Positions 30,835 through 38,037 of a stretch of 42,962 nucleotides of DNA are shown here, piece after piece (position 1 is the first letter of the stretch; every line of letters begins with the position of its first letter). The stretch comes from Candidatus Rokuibacteriota bacterium (GTDB lineage: Bacteria > Methylomirabilota > Methylomirabilia > Rokubacteriales > CSP1-6). Both the position numbers and the translations under genes were made by a program. Location of the stretch: positions 1 through 42,962 of the forward strand of contig QHRU01000081.1 in the NCBI GenBank assembly GCA_003220225.1, read 5' to 3'. The notes under the pieces are model-generated. The model was not told the DNA's origin. It worked only from the letters and a program-made list of their open reading frames with translations, and made no database searches.

Positions 30835-30863
30835 TCGTCAGCCCGCGTCCGATCGTCTACAAT
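30835..30863 (+). promoter_or_regulatory. Possible promoter of ridA
   Basis: TCGTCA (30835-30840), a 17-base spacer and TACAAT (30858-30863), followed by GGAGG seven bases before ATG 30895. The -35 is weak. Confidence 0.45.
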
Positions 30864-30894
30864 CGCGGCGCGAATCCACTCCGGAGGTCCGGCC

Positions 30895-31287
30895 ATGCCG
30901 AAGATCGAGAAGTTCTGCGCGAACGGCGTCTTCGATCCCCCGACCTACAGCCAGGGCATCAAGGTGAGCGACGCCCAGAGCGTGCTGTTCCTCGCCGGCC
31001 AGGTCGCCTACGACAAGGACGGCTCGGTCGCCCACCGCGGCGACTTCAAGGCGCAGGCGCGCGAGGCGTTCCGCTGTCTGAAGGCGCTGGTGGAGACGGC
31101 CGGCGGCCGCATGGACAGCATCGTGAAGATCAACACCTACCTGACGGACATCCGCTACCGCGCGGATCTCGTCCCCGTGCGCGAGGAATTCTTCGGCAAG
31201 AAGGGGCCGGCCTCCACGCTCGTGCAGGTGGCCGCGCTGGCGCACCCCGACTGGCTCATCGAGGTCGAGGCGATCGCGGTCGTGTAG
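30895..31287 (+). CDS. ridA: RidA family enamine/imine deaminase
   Basis: A 130-residue RidA-type protein, which hydrolyses reactive enamine/imine intermediates to protect PLP enzymes. Landmarks are SYSQ-like TYSQGIKVSDAQSVLFLAGQVAYD, REAFRCLKALVETAGGRMDSIVKINTYLTDI and the closing VQVAALAHPDWLIEVEAIAVV. The catalytic Arg equivalent expected near residue 105 of many members is not obvious (GPASTLVQV where RSTVEV or RSAVGV is usual), so the subgroup may differ. ATG 30895 follows GGAGG. Its end overlaps the convergent LigD-type polymerase gene by 32 bases. Confidence 0.88.
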   Translation: MPKIEKFCANGVFDPPTYSQGIKVSDAQSVLFLAGQVAYDKDGSVAHRGDFKAQAREAFRCLKALVETAGGRMDSIVKINTYLTDIRYRADLVPVREEFFGKKGPASTLVQVAALAHPDWLIEVEAIAVV

Positions 31288-32350
31288 CGGTCACGAACGG
31301 CGTGAGGTCGAAGCGGCCGCGCCCGGAGGCGGCCGTCACCGGCGCCCACAGGTCGCCGAGCCGCTTCACCCGCGCCGGCACGTTGTCCATGCGGAAGTCG
31401 TCGATGGCAAGCGGGCCACGCAGCTCCTCCCACGTCACCGGCGTCGAGACCGGCGCGCGCGGGCGCGGCCGCACCGAGTACACGGAGGCGAGCGTGCGGC
31501 CCCACGCGTTCTGGTTGAAGTCGACGTGCACCCGGTCGCGCGGGCGGATCTCCTTGCGATAGACGGCGGTGGTGAGCCCCGGGTGGCGCTTCGCGATGTC
31601 GAGGGAGATCGTCTTGGCCACCGTCCAGACGTCCTTCTGCGTCGGCCCGCGCACGATCGGCACGTAGACGTGAATGCCACGGCTGCCGGTGGTCTTCGCG
31701 TAGGTCGGCATGCCGAGGCCGCGCAGCGTCTCGTTCACCACGTGGGCCGTCTCGACCACCTGGGGAAAGCCGACCTCCTCGCCGGGATCGAGGTCGAAGT
31801 GCAGGTAGTCCGGGCGGTCGACGTCGTCGCAGCGCGCGTACCACTCGTTGAGGTCGATGCAGCCGAGGTTGATCACCCAGAGCAGCGCCGCCGGGTCGTT
31901 GATCATGGGAAAGTCGATGACGTTGCCCGACGAGTGCTCGATCGAGCACGTCTCGATCCACGCGGGACGCGGCTTCGGCGCGCGCTTCATGAAGAAGAAC
32001 TCGCCGGTGGCGCCGTTCGGATAGCGCTTCATCACCATCGCGCGGTCGCGGATGTGCGGCAGGAGCACGGGCGCCATCCCGGCGTAGTAGCGGAGGAGGT
32101 CGCCCTTGGTGAGGCCGTCCTGGGGCCAGAAGACCTTCTTCAGATTGGTCAGCTTGACGGCACGGCCGCCGACGTCGATCTCGGCGTCGTTGACGTCGCC
32201 CGGGATCTCCACGGGCGAGGTGAGGCGCGCCGGCGCGGCGGCGCGGGTGCGTTGCGCGGGGTGATGGTCGCGCGTCGCGGGGCCGCGCTCCGGAGCGGAC
32301 GGGCCGCCGCGCGCCGGCTCGGGGCGCCGGGCGGCAGCGCGGCGGGCCAT
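31256..32350 (-). CDS. LigD-type polymerase/primase (non-homologous end-joining)
   Basis: A 364-residue stand-alone polymerase domain of bacterial LigD, the archaeo-eukaryotic primase-type enzyme that fills ends during NHEJ. An Arg/Pro-rich disordered N-terminus (1-55) precedes KLTNLKKVFWPQDGLTKGDLLRYYAGM, VMKRYPNGATGEFFFMKRAP, the catalytic HFDLDPGEEVGF (Asp pair), TTGSRGIHVYVPI and FNQNAWGRTLASVYSVRPRPRAPVSTPVTWEEL. No ligase or nuclease domain is fused and no Ku gene is in the window. Its ATG overlaps the upstream gene's stop as TGATG. Confidence 0.92.
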   Translation of the reverse strand: MARRAAARRPEPARGGPSAPERGPATRDHHPAQRTRAAAPARLTSPVEIPGDVNDAEIDVGGRAVKLTNLKKVFWPQDGLTKGDLLRYYAGMAPVLLPHIRDRAMVMKRYPNGATGEFFFMKRAPKPRPAWIETCSIEHSSGNVIDFPMINDPAALLWVINLGCIDLNEWYARCDDVDRPDYLHFDLDPGEEVGFPQVVETAHVVNETLRGLGMPTYAKTTGSRGIHVYVPIVRGPTQKDVWTVAKTISLDIAKRHPGLTTAVYRKEIRPRDRVHVDFNQNAWGRTLASVYSVRPRPRAPVSTPVTWEELRGPLAIDDFRMDNVPARVKRLGDLWAPVTAASGRGRFDLTPFVTATRPRSPRPR

Positions 32351-32943
32351 CAGCGCACCCGCTCGAGCCGCGGCGGCCGCGGCCCGTGGCGCACGGCCCC
32401 GACGACGGGCACGTAGTCCAGCTCGACGTCGTACCGGACGGATCTCAGAAGGAGGCCGCCCCGGCTCATGTCGCCGCGGCCGACGAACACCTTCGGGAAG
32501 GTGAGCCGCTCGCCGAACACCTCGAGCAGCGCGGTGACGTACTTGTCGGAGGCGATGCTGCCGAGCAGCGTGATGCCGTCGTCGGGCTGAAGGGCGGAGG
32601 CGACCGCGCGCGCGGAGACGAGCAGCGGCCGGCGATAGCGCGGGTTGTCGGGGTGGATGTCCACGCGCGCCGCCGCCCGCAGGCGCGCCAGGGTCACCGG
32701 CTCGTCGGGCAGCCGCAGGCCGGCGTGCGGCGTGATGACGAGCGGCACGCCGAACCTCGTGGCGTAGGTGAGCTTGCCGCGGAAATAGAGGCCGGAGACG
32801 AACGACATCACCTCGCCGAGCGGCGCCCCGCCGGGCGTGCGGAGGCGCAGGGCCAGGTCGAAGCTCGCGCGCGGCGAGAAGAGCAGCTGCGCGCGCTCGC
32901 CGCCGCAGTTGGCGGGGGAGAGCAGGAAGACGCGTCGGGACAT
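32350..32943 (-). CDS. Conserved protein of unknown function adjacent to LigD-type polymerase
   Basis: A 197-residue protein with distinctive stretches RVFLLSPANCGGERAQLLFSP, GEVMSFVSGLYFRGKLTYA, ITLLGSIASDKYVTALLEVFGE and FVGRGDMSRGGLLLRS. I know similar proteins as conserved hypotheticals but no function. Two Cys-free, soluble, alpha/beta-like character is all that can be said. It overlaps the LigD-type gene by one base and begins six bases after the LAGLIDADG gene stop, so it lies within a probable four-gene run. Confidence 0.82.
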   Translation of the reverse strand: MSRRVFLLSPANCGGERAQLLFSPRASFDLALRLRTPGGAPLGEVMSFVSGLYFRGKLTYATRFGVPLVITPHAGLRLPDEPVTLARLRAAARVDIHPDNPRYRRPLLVSARAVASALQPDDGITLLGSIASDKYVTALLEVFGERLTFPKVFVGRGDMSRGGLLLRSVRYDVELDYVPVVGAVRHGPRPPRLERVR

Positions 32944-32948
32944 CGGGG

Positions 32949-33935
32949 TTACGGAGTTGGGGGCGTCGTCAGCCGAAGGATCGGTCGACGCGTTGTCACG
33001 TGCATCCGTCGGACATGGTCCTTCGTATGTCGATAGACGGTGCTCTTACCCACCTGAAACAGTTCCATGATATCGGCCTGGCTATAGCCGGCTTTGCGGT
33101 AGAGGATCATCGCATCCGCAATCGAGCCGGCGACGACGCCGTACCCCTGACGTTTCCATGCGGTAAGTGCCTTGCGCGCTTGCTCGCGGCGGCGGAAGCC
33201 GAGCCACGGGTAAAGCGTCATGATGACGCCGGCGGCGGCCGAGCCCTTGGCCTGGGCGACCCAGGTTGGCTTGCGCGCCTTCCGCTTTGGCGTTGGCGCG
33301 GAATAGATCCTGGCGCCCATGATGGTCGCCGCACGCGTCACGACATCCTCATCGGTCATCTTGATACGGACCGTCAGAGACTTCCCGTTGATCGAGACAT
33401 TTCCCTCCCCCTCAAACAAGCCTGTAAGCCACGCCAAATCTAGAACTGTATGGCGTTGGTCCTCTCTTACTCGCGATATTCGGTCGTGACGCAGGAGAAC
33501 GCGGTAGACGGTTTCGCGGGCGACTCCGAACCCGCGAGCAAGATGCAGCTTGGTGCGCTCACCAGAGTCCCACGACTCCAGCAGCGCTCGTTCCACCGCC
33601 GGCGAAATCCTGACGTAGCGCATCGACAGCCATCCGTTCAGGACTCGCCGCACCTGTTCGCGGCGACGTGTGCCGAATAATGGGAACAGAGTCATCATCC
33701 AGGCCGCAGATTGGGGACCGTTGACCTGCGCCCGCCAAATAGGGCGGTGCGCTGGATTGACGTGAGAGCGGTCGTATGGCCCATAGGCGCGTCCGCGAAC
33801 AAGCGCCGCGAGCCTTTCTATGATGTCCCTGTCGATCATGTTGACAGCGATGCTCGGCGTGCGACCCGCCATCGCAAACGAGCCTTCACCTTCGATGAGC
33901 CCTGCGGCCCAGGCGATATCAGTTGTCTTGATCAC
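32949..33935 (-). CDS. Duplicated LAGLIDADG-HTH protein (homing-endonuclease-like)
   Basis: A 328-residue protein built of two homologous halves. Each has a LAGLIDADG-type motif (WAAGLIEGEGSF at 9-20; WLTGLFEGEGNV at 169-180), a following MTxFPLFG/MTLYPWLG plus RRREQ(V/A)R segment, and a helix-turn-helix (about 130-150, ARGFGVARETVYRVLL; about 282-306, AGYSQADIMELFQVGKSTVYRHT). Acidic residues at the end of each LAGLIDADG helix are retained (EGEG). The layout LAGLIDADG-HTH-LAGLIDADG-HTH would let one chain form both lobes, each with a DNA-reading HTH. Base composition is lower in GC than the neighbours, suggesting transfer. GTG 33935 overlaps the zinc-ribbon stop. No intron or intein boundary is visible. 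Cleavage activity is inferred. Confidence 0.88.
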   Translation of the reverse strand: MIKTTDIAWAAGLIEGEGSFAMAGRTPSIAVNMIDRDIIERLAALVRGRAYGPYDRSHVNPAHRPIWRAQVNGPQSAAWMMTLFPLFGTRRREQVRRVLNGWLSMRYVRISPAVERALLESWDSGERTKLHLARGFGVARETVYRVLLRHDRISRVREDQRHTVLDLAWLTGLFEGEGNVSINGKSLTVRIKMTDEDVVTRAATIMGARIYSAPTPKRKARKPTWVAQAKGSAAAGVIMTLYPWLGFRRREQARKALTAWKRQGYGVVAGSIADAMILYRKAGYSQADIMELFQVGKSTVYRHTKDHVRRMHVTTRRPILRLTTPPTP

Positions 33936-34075
33936 GGATCGCTACAGTCCGCCGACGCCCCGCATCGCCGACAGATGATTTTGCATTTCCGCTCTTCCAT
34001 TCTTTCTCCACAACGAGGACACATCCGCGGCGAATCTGTCACAGGCGGCCGGCGCATGGAAGCGGGTGTTTCCAT
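33932..34075 (-). CDS. Small zinc-ribbon protein (47 aa)
   Basis: A 47-residue frame from ATG 34075 (or 30 residues from ATG 34024). The C-terminal part MCPRCGERMEERKCKIICRR CGASADCSDP, split here for readability, has six cysteines as CxxC, C, CxxC, C, typical of a small zinc ribbon. The stop overlaps the GTG start of the LAGLIDADG gene (GTGA), so translation is coupled. Its start is 22 bases from the divergent gene at 34098. No ribosome site is clear for either start. Function unknown. Confidence 0.78.
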   Translation of the reverse strand: METPASMRRPPVTDSPRMCPRCGERMEERKCKIICRRCGASADCSDP

Positions 34076-34097
34076 GGCCCCCAGATTACACTCAGTC

Positions 34098-34604
34098 ATG
34101 CCCGAGTGGTCCGATCAAGAGTTCCTCCGCACCGTGTTCGACGAGACGCGGGTGGTGCGGACCCCCCTGCGCGGCATCATCGCCGGCTATCACGTGCTGC
34201 CCTACGTCCTGCTCGGGCCCCCGGAGTACGACCGGACGTCGAAGACGGTGGAGGTGCGCGGCCGCATCCGCGTGTCGCCGCGGCTCGTGCTGGGCGGGGC
34301 CTCGCCGACCTACGGCGAGATGTTCGGCGAGCGCGACCTGATGGACTCGCGGATCGTCGCGCGCGTGTTCAGCTTCCGCTACGCGGGGCGCGTCGCGCTG
34401 GAGAGCGAAGACCTGGCGATCCGGCGCCACGAGGCCGACCCGGGGGCGCAGCTCGAGCGGGTGCTGGAGGAGCTGACGCGACGCGAGGTGATCGACACAG
34501 CGGTGATCGCGTCGCCGGACGCGCGGTTCTACCCGGTCTCCCTCGACCGCTTCATCCGCGAGATTCTGGATCGCGAGTTCCGAGACGACCCAGGAGCCGG
34601 CTGA
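34098..34604 (+). CDS. Conserved hypothetical protein
   Basis: A 168-residue soluble protein beginning MPEWSDQEFLRTVFDETRVVRTP, with LRGIIAGYHVLPYVLLGPPEY, VEVRGRIRVSPRLVLG and a C-terminal helix (SLDRFIREILDREF). I recognise no family. TACACT lies six bases before the ATG, a leaderless-like placement. The 3' end overlaps the convergent response-regulator gene by 53 bases. Confidence 0.72.
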   Translation: MPEWSDQEFLRTVFDETRVVRTPLRGIIAGYHVLPYVLLGPPEYDRTSKTVEVRGRIRVSPRLVLGGASPTYGEMFGERDLMDSRIVARVFSFRYAGRVALESEDLAIRRHEADPGAQLERVLEELTRREVIDTAVIASPDARFYPVSLDRFIREILDREFRDDPGAG

Positions 34605-34932
34605 GGTCGTCGGGGTCCACCGGCTTGACGAGATGGGCGGCGAAGCCGGCGTCCTTCGCGCGCCGGCGGTCTTCCGGCTCGCTGTAGCCGGTCAGCGCGA
34701 TCATGACGGCCGGCGGCGCCGGCAGCGCCTTCAGCCGGCGCGCGACCTCGTAGCCGTCGAAGCCCGGCAGGCCGATATCCACCAGCGCGACCTCGGGCGC
34801 CTTGGTGCGCGCGAGGTCGAGCCCCTCGGCGCCGTCGGCGGCCGCGAGGACCTCGTACCCGTCCAGCTCGAGGAGCGCGCGGAGCGCCTCGCGGGCGTCG
34901 GCGTTGTCTTCGATGAGGAGGATCCGGGCCAC
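34552..34932 (-). CDS. Single-domain response regulator (CheY-like)
   Basis: A 126-residue stand-alone receiver. The acidic pair is Glu8-Asp9 in LLIEDNADA, the phospho-acceptor Asp52 is in LVDIGLPGFDGYEVARRL, Thr in MIALTGYSE and Lys in HLVKPVDPDDL are all in place, so it should be phosphorylated by a histidine kinase. No output domain or kinase is adjacent. GTG 34932 follows GGTGGA. Confidence 0.92.
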   Translation of the reverse strand: MARILLIEDNADAREALRALLELDGYEVLAAADGAEGLDLARTKAPEVALVDIGLPGFDGYEVARRLKALPAPPAVMIALTGYSEPEDRRRAKDAGFAAHLVKPVDPDDLSRLLGRLGTRDPESRG

Positions 34933-34972
34933 GGTTCCACCGTATCACGCGCGCCAAGTGACCGGCCACGCC

Positions 34973-35002
34973 TTGACAGTGCAAACGAGCGGATGGTACT
35001 TA
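34973..35002 (+). promoter_or_regulatory. Promoter of the Liv-type transporter operon
   Basis: Consensus TTGACA (34973-34978), an 18-base spacer and TACTTA (34997-35002), followed by AGGAGG at 35023-35028. It is the clearest -35 box in the window. Confidence 0.7.
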
Positions 35003-35034
35003 CTCGTGCGCACCGACCTCGTAGGAGGCTCTCC

Positions 35035-36213
35035 ATGACTTCGAAAGCACCGACCGCGCTCGCGGTCGCGCTCGCGCTTGCCGTCGGCGGCGTCATGCCG
35101 GCCACGGCCCAGGGACCGATCCGCATCGGCGCCTCGCTCTCGCTGACGGGAACGTACGCGAAGCTCGGCAAGAACCAGCACGAGGGCTACCAGCTCTGCG
35201 AAAAGGAGGTCAACGGCAAGGGTGGGCTGCTCGGCCGCAAGGTGCAGTTCGTCGTCTACGACGACCAGTCGATGCCGGCCACCGCCGTGCGTCTGTACGA
35301 GAAGCTCATCACCGAGGACATGGTGGACGCCATCATGGGTCCGTACTCGTCGCCGGTGACCGAGGCCGCCGTCAACGTGACCGAGAAGTACAAGAAGGTC
35401 ATGGTGGCGCCGCTGGCGGCCACGACGTCGATCTTCAAGAAGGGCCGCAAGTACATCTTCATGGTCATCTCGCCGGCCGAGGTCTACCTCGAGGGTCTCG
35501 TCGACATGGCGGCCAAGCGCGGCCTCAAGACGGTGGCCGTGGTCAACGAGGACACGCTCTTCTCGAAGGCCGCGGCCTCCGGCGCGGTGGAGCTGGCCAA
35601 GAAGAAGGGTATGCAGGTCGTCTTCACGGAGGCCTACCCGAAGGGCAACACCGACTTCTCGGCGCTCCTGACCAAGATCAAGGCGGCGAACCCCGACGTC
35701 ATCGCGGCCGCCACCTACTTCGACGACGCGGTGGCGCTGACGCGCCAGATGAAGGAGCTGAACGTCAATCCGAAGATGTACGGCGTGACCGTCGGCGGTG
35801 ACCTCCCCGAGTTCTACGACACGCTCAAGCAGAACGCCGAGTACATCTACGGTGCCACGCAGTGGGAGCACACGCTGCCGTACGCGGGCAACCAGGAGTG
35901 GTTCGAGTCGTACAAGAAGGAGTTCGCGCACGATCCCTCCTATCACTCCGCGGCCGGCTACGCCGGCTGCCTGGTCTACGCCGAGGCCGCGAAGCGCGCC
36001 AACAGCCTCGACGCCGACAAGGTTCGCGAGCAGCTGCTGAAGCTGGAGATGCGCACGATCTTCGGCGACTACAAGGTCGATGCGGACGGATTCCAGGTCG
36101 CGCACAAGATGGTGACGTTCCAGTGGCAGAAGGAAAAGAAGGTCACCGTCTGGCCCGACGACCTGTCGAAGGGCAAGCCGCTCTTCCCGACCCCGGCCTG
36201 GACAGGCCGCTAG
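35035..36213 (+). CDS. Branched-chain amino acid-type ABC transporter substrate-binding protein
   Basis: A 392-residue periplasmic binding protein of the LivK/LIVBP type (HAAT family). The signal peptide is MTSKAPTALAVALALAVGGVMPATAQ; the mature part starts PIRIGASLSLTGTYAKLG, with NGKGGLLGRKVQFVVYDDQS, SSPVTEAAVNVTEKYKKVMVAP, and RGLKTVAVVNEDTLFSKAAASG. The ligand is not predictable; homologues bind branched-chain amino acids, amides or aromatic and phenolic compounds. AGGAGG precedes ATG 35035. It leads the operon that continues with livH. Confidence 0.92.
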   Translation: MTSKAPTALAVALALAVGGVMPATAQGPIRIGASLSLTGTYAKLGKNQHEGYQLCEKEVNGKGGLLGRKVQFVVYDDQSMPATAVRLYEKLITEDMVDAIMGPYSSPVTEAAVNVTEKYKKVMVAPLAATTSIFKKGRKYIFMVISPAEVYLEGLVDMAAKRGLKTVAVVNEDTLFSKAAASGAVELAKKKGMQVVFTEAYPKGNTDFSALLTKIKAANPDVIAAATYFDDAVALTRQMKELNVNPKMYGVTVGGDLPEFYDTLKQNAEYIYGATQWEHTLPYAGNQEWFESYKKEFAHDPSYHSAAGYAGCLVYAEAAKRANSLDADKVREQLLKLEMRTIFGDYKVDADGFQVAHKMVTFQWQKEKKVTVWPDDLSKGKPLFPTPAWTGR

Positions 36214-36241
36214 TCGCCCGGCACGCCCGGGCATCGTCGTC

Positions 36242-37120
36242 GTGAACGTCGTCGTCACCCCGGCGATGCTCGGGCAGGTCATCATCTCGGGCATCCTCTC
36301 CGGCGCCCTCTACGCCATGGTGGCGCTGGGGCTCGGCCTGATCTTCGGGGTCATGCGCGTGATCAACATCGCGCACGGCCCGCTCCTGATGCTCGGCTCC
36401 TACACGACGTACTTCCTCTACGCACACTTCGGGATCAACCCGCTGCTCACGGTGCCGATCGCGATGGCCGTGCTCTTCGTCGTCGGCGTCCTGCTGCAGC
36501 GCGGCCTCGTCTTCCGCGTGGTGGACGCCCCCGAGCTGTCGTCGCTGCTGCTGACCTTCGGCATCTCCATCATGCTCGTCAACCTGGCGCAGCTCGCCTT
36601 CACCTCGGACCTCAGAGCGGTGGAGTACATCACCGGCTCGTGGCTCGTCGGTGGGCTGGCGTTCTCCAAGCCGCGGATGATCGCGTTCGTGTTCGCGGCC
36701 GCGGTCACCGCGCTGTCGTTCCTCGTCTTGAAATTCACGCGGCTCGGCAAGGCCATTCGCGCCACGTCGCAGAGCCGCGAGGTGGCGATGGTCTGCGGCG
36801 TCGACGTCGGCCGCATCCACATGCTGACCTTCGGCTTCGCCTCCGCGCTGGCGGCGGCCGGCGGCGCGCTCCTCGCGGTCATCGTGGCCATCCAGCCCGA
36901 GATGGGCGGCGTGTGGACGTTCAAGTCGTTTCTCGTGATCGTCCTCGGCGGCGCCGGCAACTACCCGGGCGCGCTGGTCGGCGGCCTGCTGCTCGGGCTC
37001 GTCGAGCAGGTGGCCTCGCTGTTCCTCACCACCCAGCTGTCGGAAGTGGTGGCCTACGTGCTCCTCGTGCTGGTGCTCCTGGTGCGGCCCAGCGGGCTCC
37101 TCGGCGGGCGACAGACGTGA
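36242..37120 (+). CDS. livH: ABC transporter permease LivH-type
   Basis: A 292-residue inner-membrane permease of the LivH type with about eight helices. Hallmarks are ISGILSGALYAMVALGLGLIFGVMRVINIAHG, the EAA-like loop LGKAIRATSQSREVAMVCGVDVGRIHMLTFG and the closing VVAYVLLVLVLLVRPSGLLG. The start is GTG 36242, and the gene overlaps livM by four bases (GTGA). Confidence 0.93.
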   Translation: MNVVVTPAMLGQVIISGILSGALYAMVALGLGLIFGVMRVINIAHGPLLMLGSYTTYFLYAHFGINPLLTVPIAMAVLFVVGVLLQRGLVFRVVDAPELSSLLLTFGISIMLVNLAQLAFTSDLRAVEYITGSWLVGGLAFSKPRMIAFVFAAAVTALSFLVLKFTRLGKAIRATSQSREVAMVCGVDVGRIHMLTFGFASALAAAGGALLAVIVAIQPEMGGVWTFKSFLVIVLGGAGNYPGALVGGLLLGLVEQVASLFLTTQLSEVVAYVLLVLVLLVRPSGLLGGRQT

Positions 37121-38037
37121 GGCGCCTCGTGGCCGCCGCGATTCTCAGCGTGCTGGCGGCGCTCGCGGCGTACCCGGTCGTCGGCACCGGCTACGGCGTG
37201 CGCTCGGTGCAGCAGATCTTCATGTGGATCGCGCTGGCCGGCTCGTGGAACCTCATCTCCGGTCTCACCGGCTACGTCTCCTTCGGCCACGTCGCCTTCT
37301 TCGGTGCCGGCGCCTACGCGGGCGCCATCCTCGTCGCGAGCGCCGGCTGGCCCTGGCCGCTGGCGGCGCTGGCGGGCGGCGCCGCCGCCGTCGTGCTCGC
37401 CGTCGTCATCGGCTACCCGTGCCTGCGGCTCAAGGGGCCGTACTTCGCGATCGCGATGCTCGGCCTCAACGAGGTGCTGCGCGCGCTCGTGTCCTACTTC
37501 GAGGGGCTGACGGGCGGCGGCAACGGGCTCTCGCTGCCGACGCTCGACGCCAGCGTGCCGATCTACTACGTCATGGGCGTGCTGGCCGTCGTGGTGACCG
37601 CGATGTCGTGGCTGATCGTGACCTCGCGCTTCGGGCTGCGGCTGATGACGATTCGCGAGGACGAGGTCGCCGCGGAGGCGATGGGCATCGACACCTTCCA
37701 CCACAAGCTGGCCGCGCTGCTGCTCTCCGCCGTCGGCCCCGGCGTGGCCGGCGCGCTCATGGCGCGCGACCAGGGTTACATCGAGCCGATCAGCGTGTTC
37801 CCGCTGGCCATCACGGTGACGATGATCGTGATGGCGCTCTTCGGCGGCAAGGGCACGGTGTTCGGTCCCGTGCTGGGCGCCGCCGCGCTCTTCGTCGCGC
37901 AGGAGATCGTGTGGGCGCGCTATCCCTACGTCCACCCGCTGCTCTTCGGCGCCATCATCGTCGGCGTCGTGCTGCTGATGCCGCGCGGCGTGCTCGGCCT
38001 GCTCCAGCAGCGCTACCGGCTGCCGAGGACGATCTGA
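37117..38037 (+). CDS. livM: ABC transporter permease LivM-type
   Basis: A 306-residue LivM-type permease. Family stretches are WNLISGLTGYVSFGHVAFFGAGAYAGA, IGYPCLRLKGPYFAIAMLGLNEVLRA and LRLMTIREDEVAAEAMGIDTFHHKL (EAA-like loop), with GKGTVFGPVLGAAALF near the end. The stop and the ATG of the following glycosyltransferase-like gene share a base (TGATG), so the ABC genes and the inserted gene are translationally coupled. Confidence 0.93.
   Translation: MRRLVAAAILSVLAALAAYPVVGTGYGVRSVQQIFMWIALAGSWNLISGLTGYVSFGHVAFFGAGAYAGAILVASAGWPWPLAALAGGAAAVVLAVVIGYPCLRLKGPYFAIAMLGLNEVLRALVSYFEGLTGGGNGLSLPTLDASVPIYYVMGVLAVVVTAMSWLIVTSRFGLRLMTIREDEVAAEAMGIDTFHHKLAALLLSAVGPGVAGALMARDQGYIEPISVFPLAITVTMIVMALFGGKGTVFGPVLGAAALFVAQEIVWARYPYVHPLLFGAIIVGVVLLMPRGVLGLLQQRYRLPRTI

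Noticed and set aside
33936-34097. Attachment or origin site in the AT-richer gap near 34,000
   Set aside because: Most of it is explained by the zinc-ribbon coding sequence; no repeats or DnaA-like boxes were seen.
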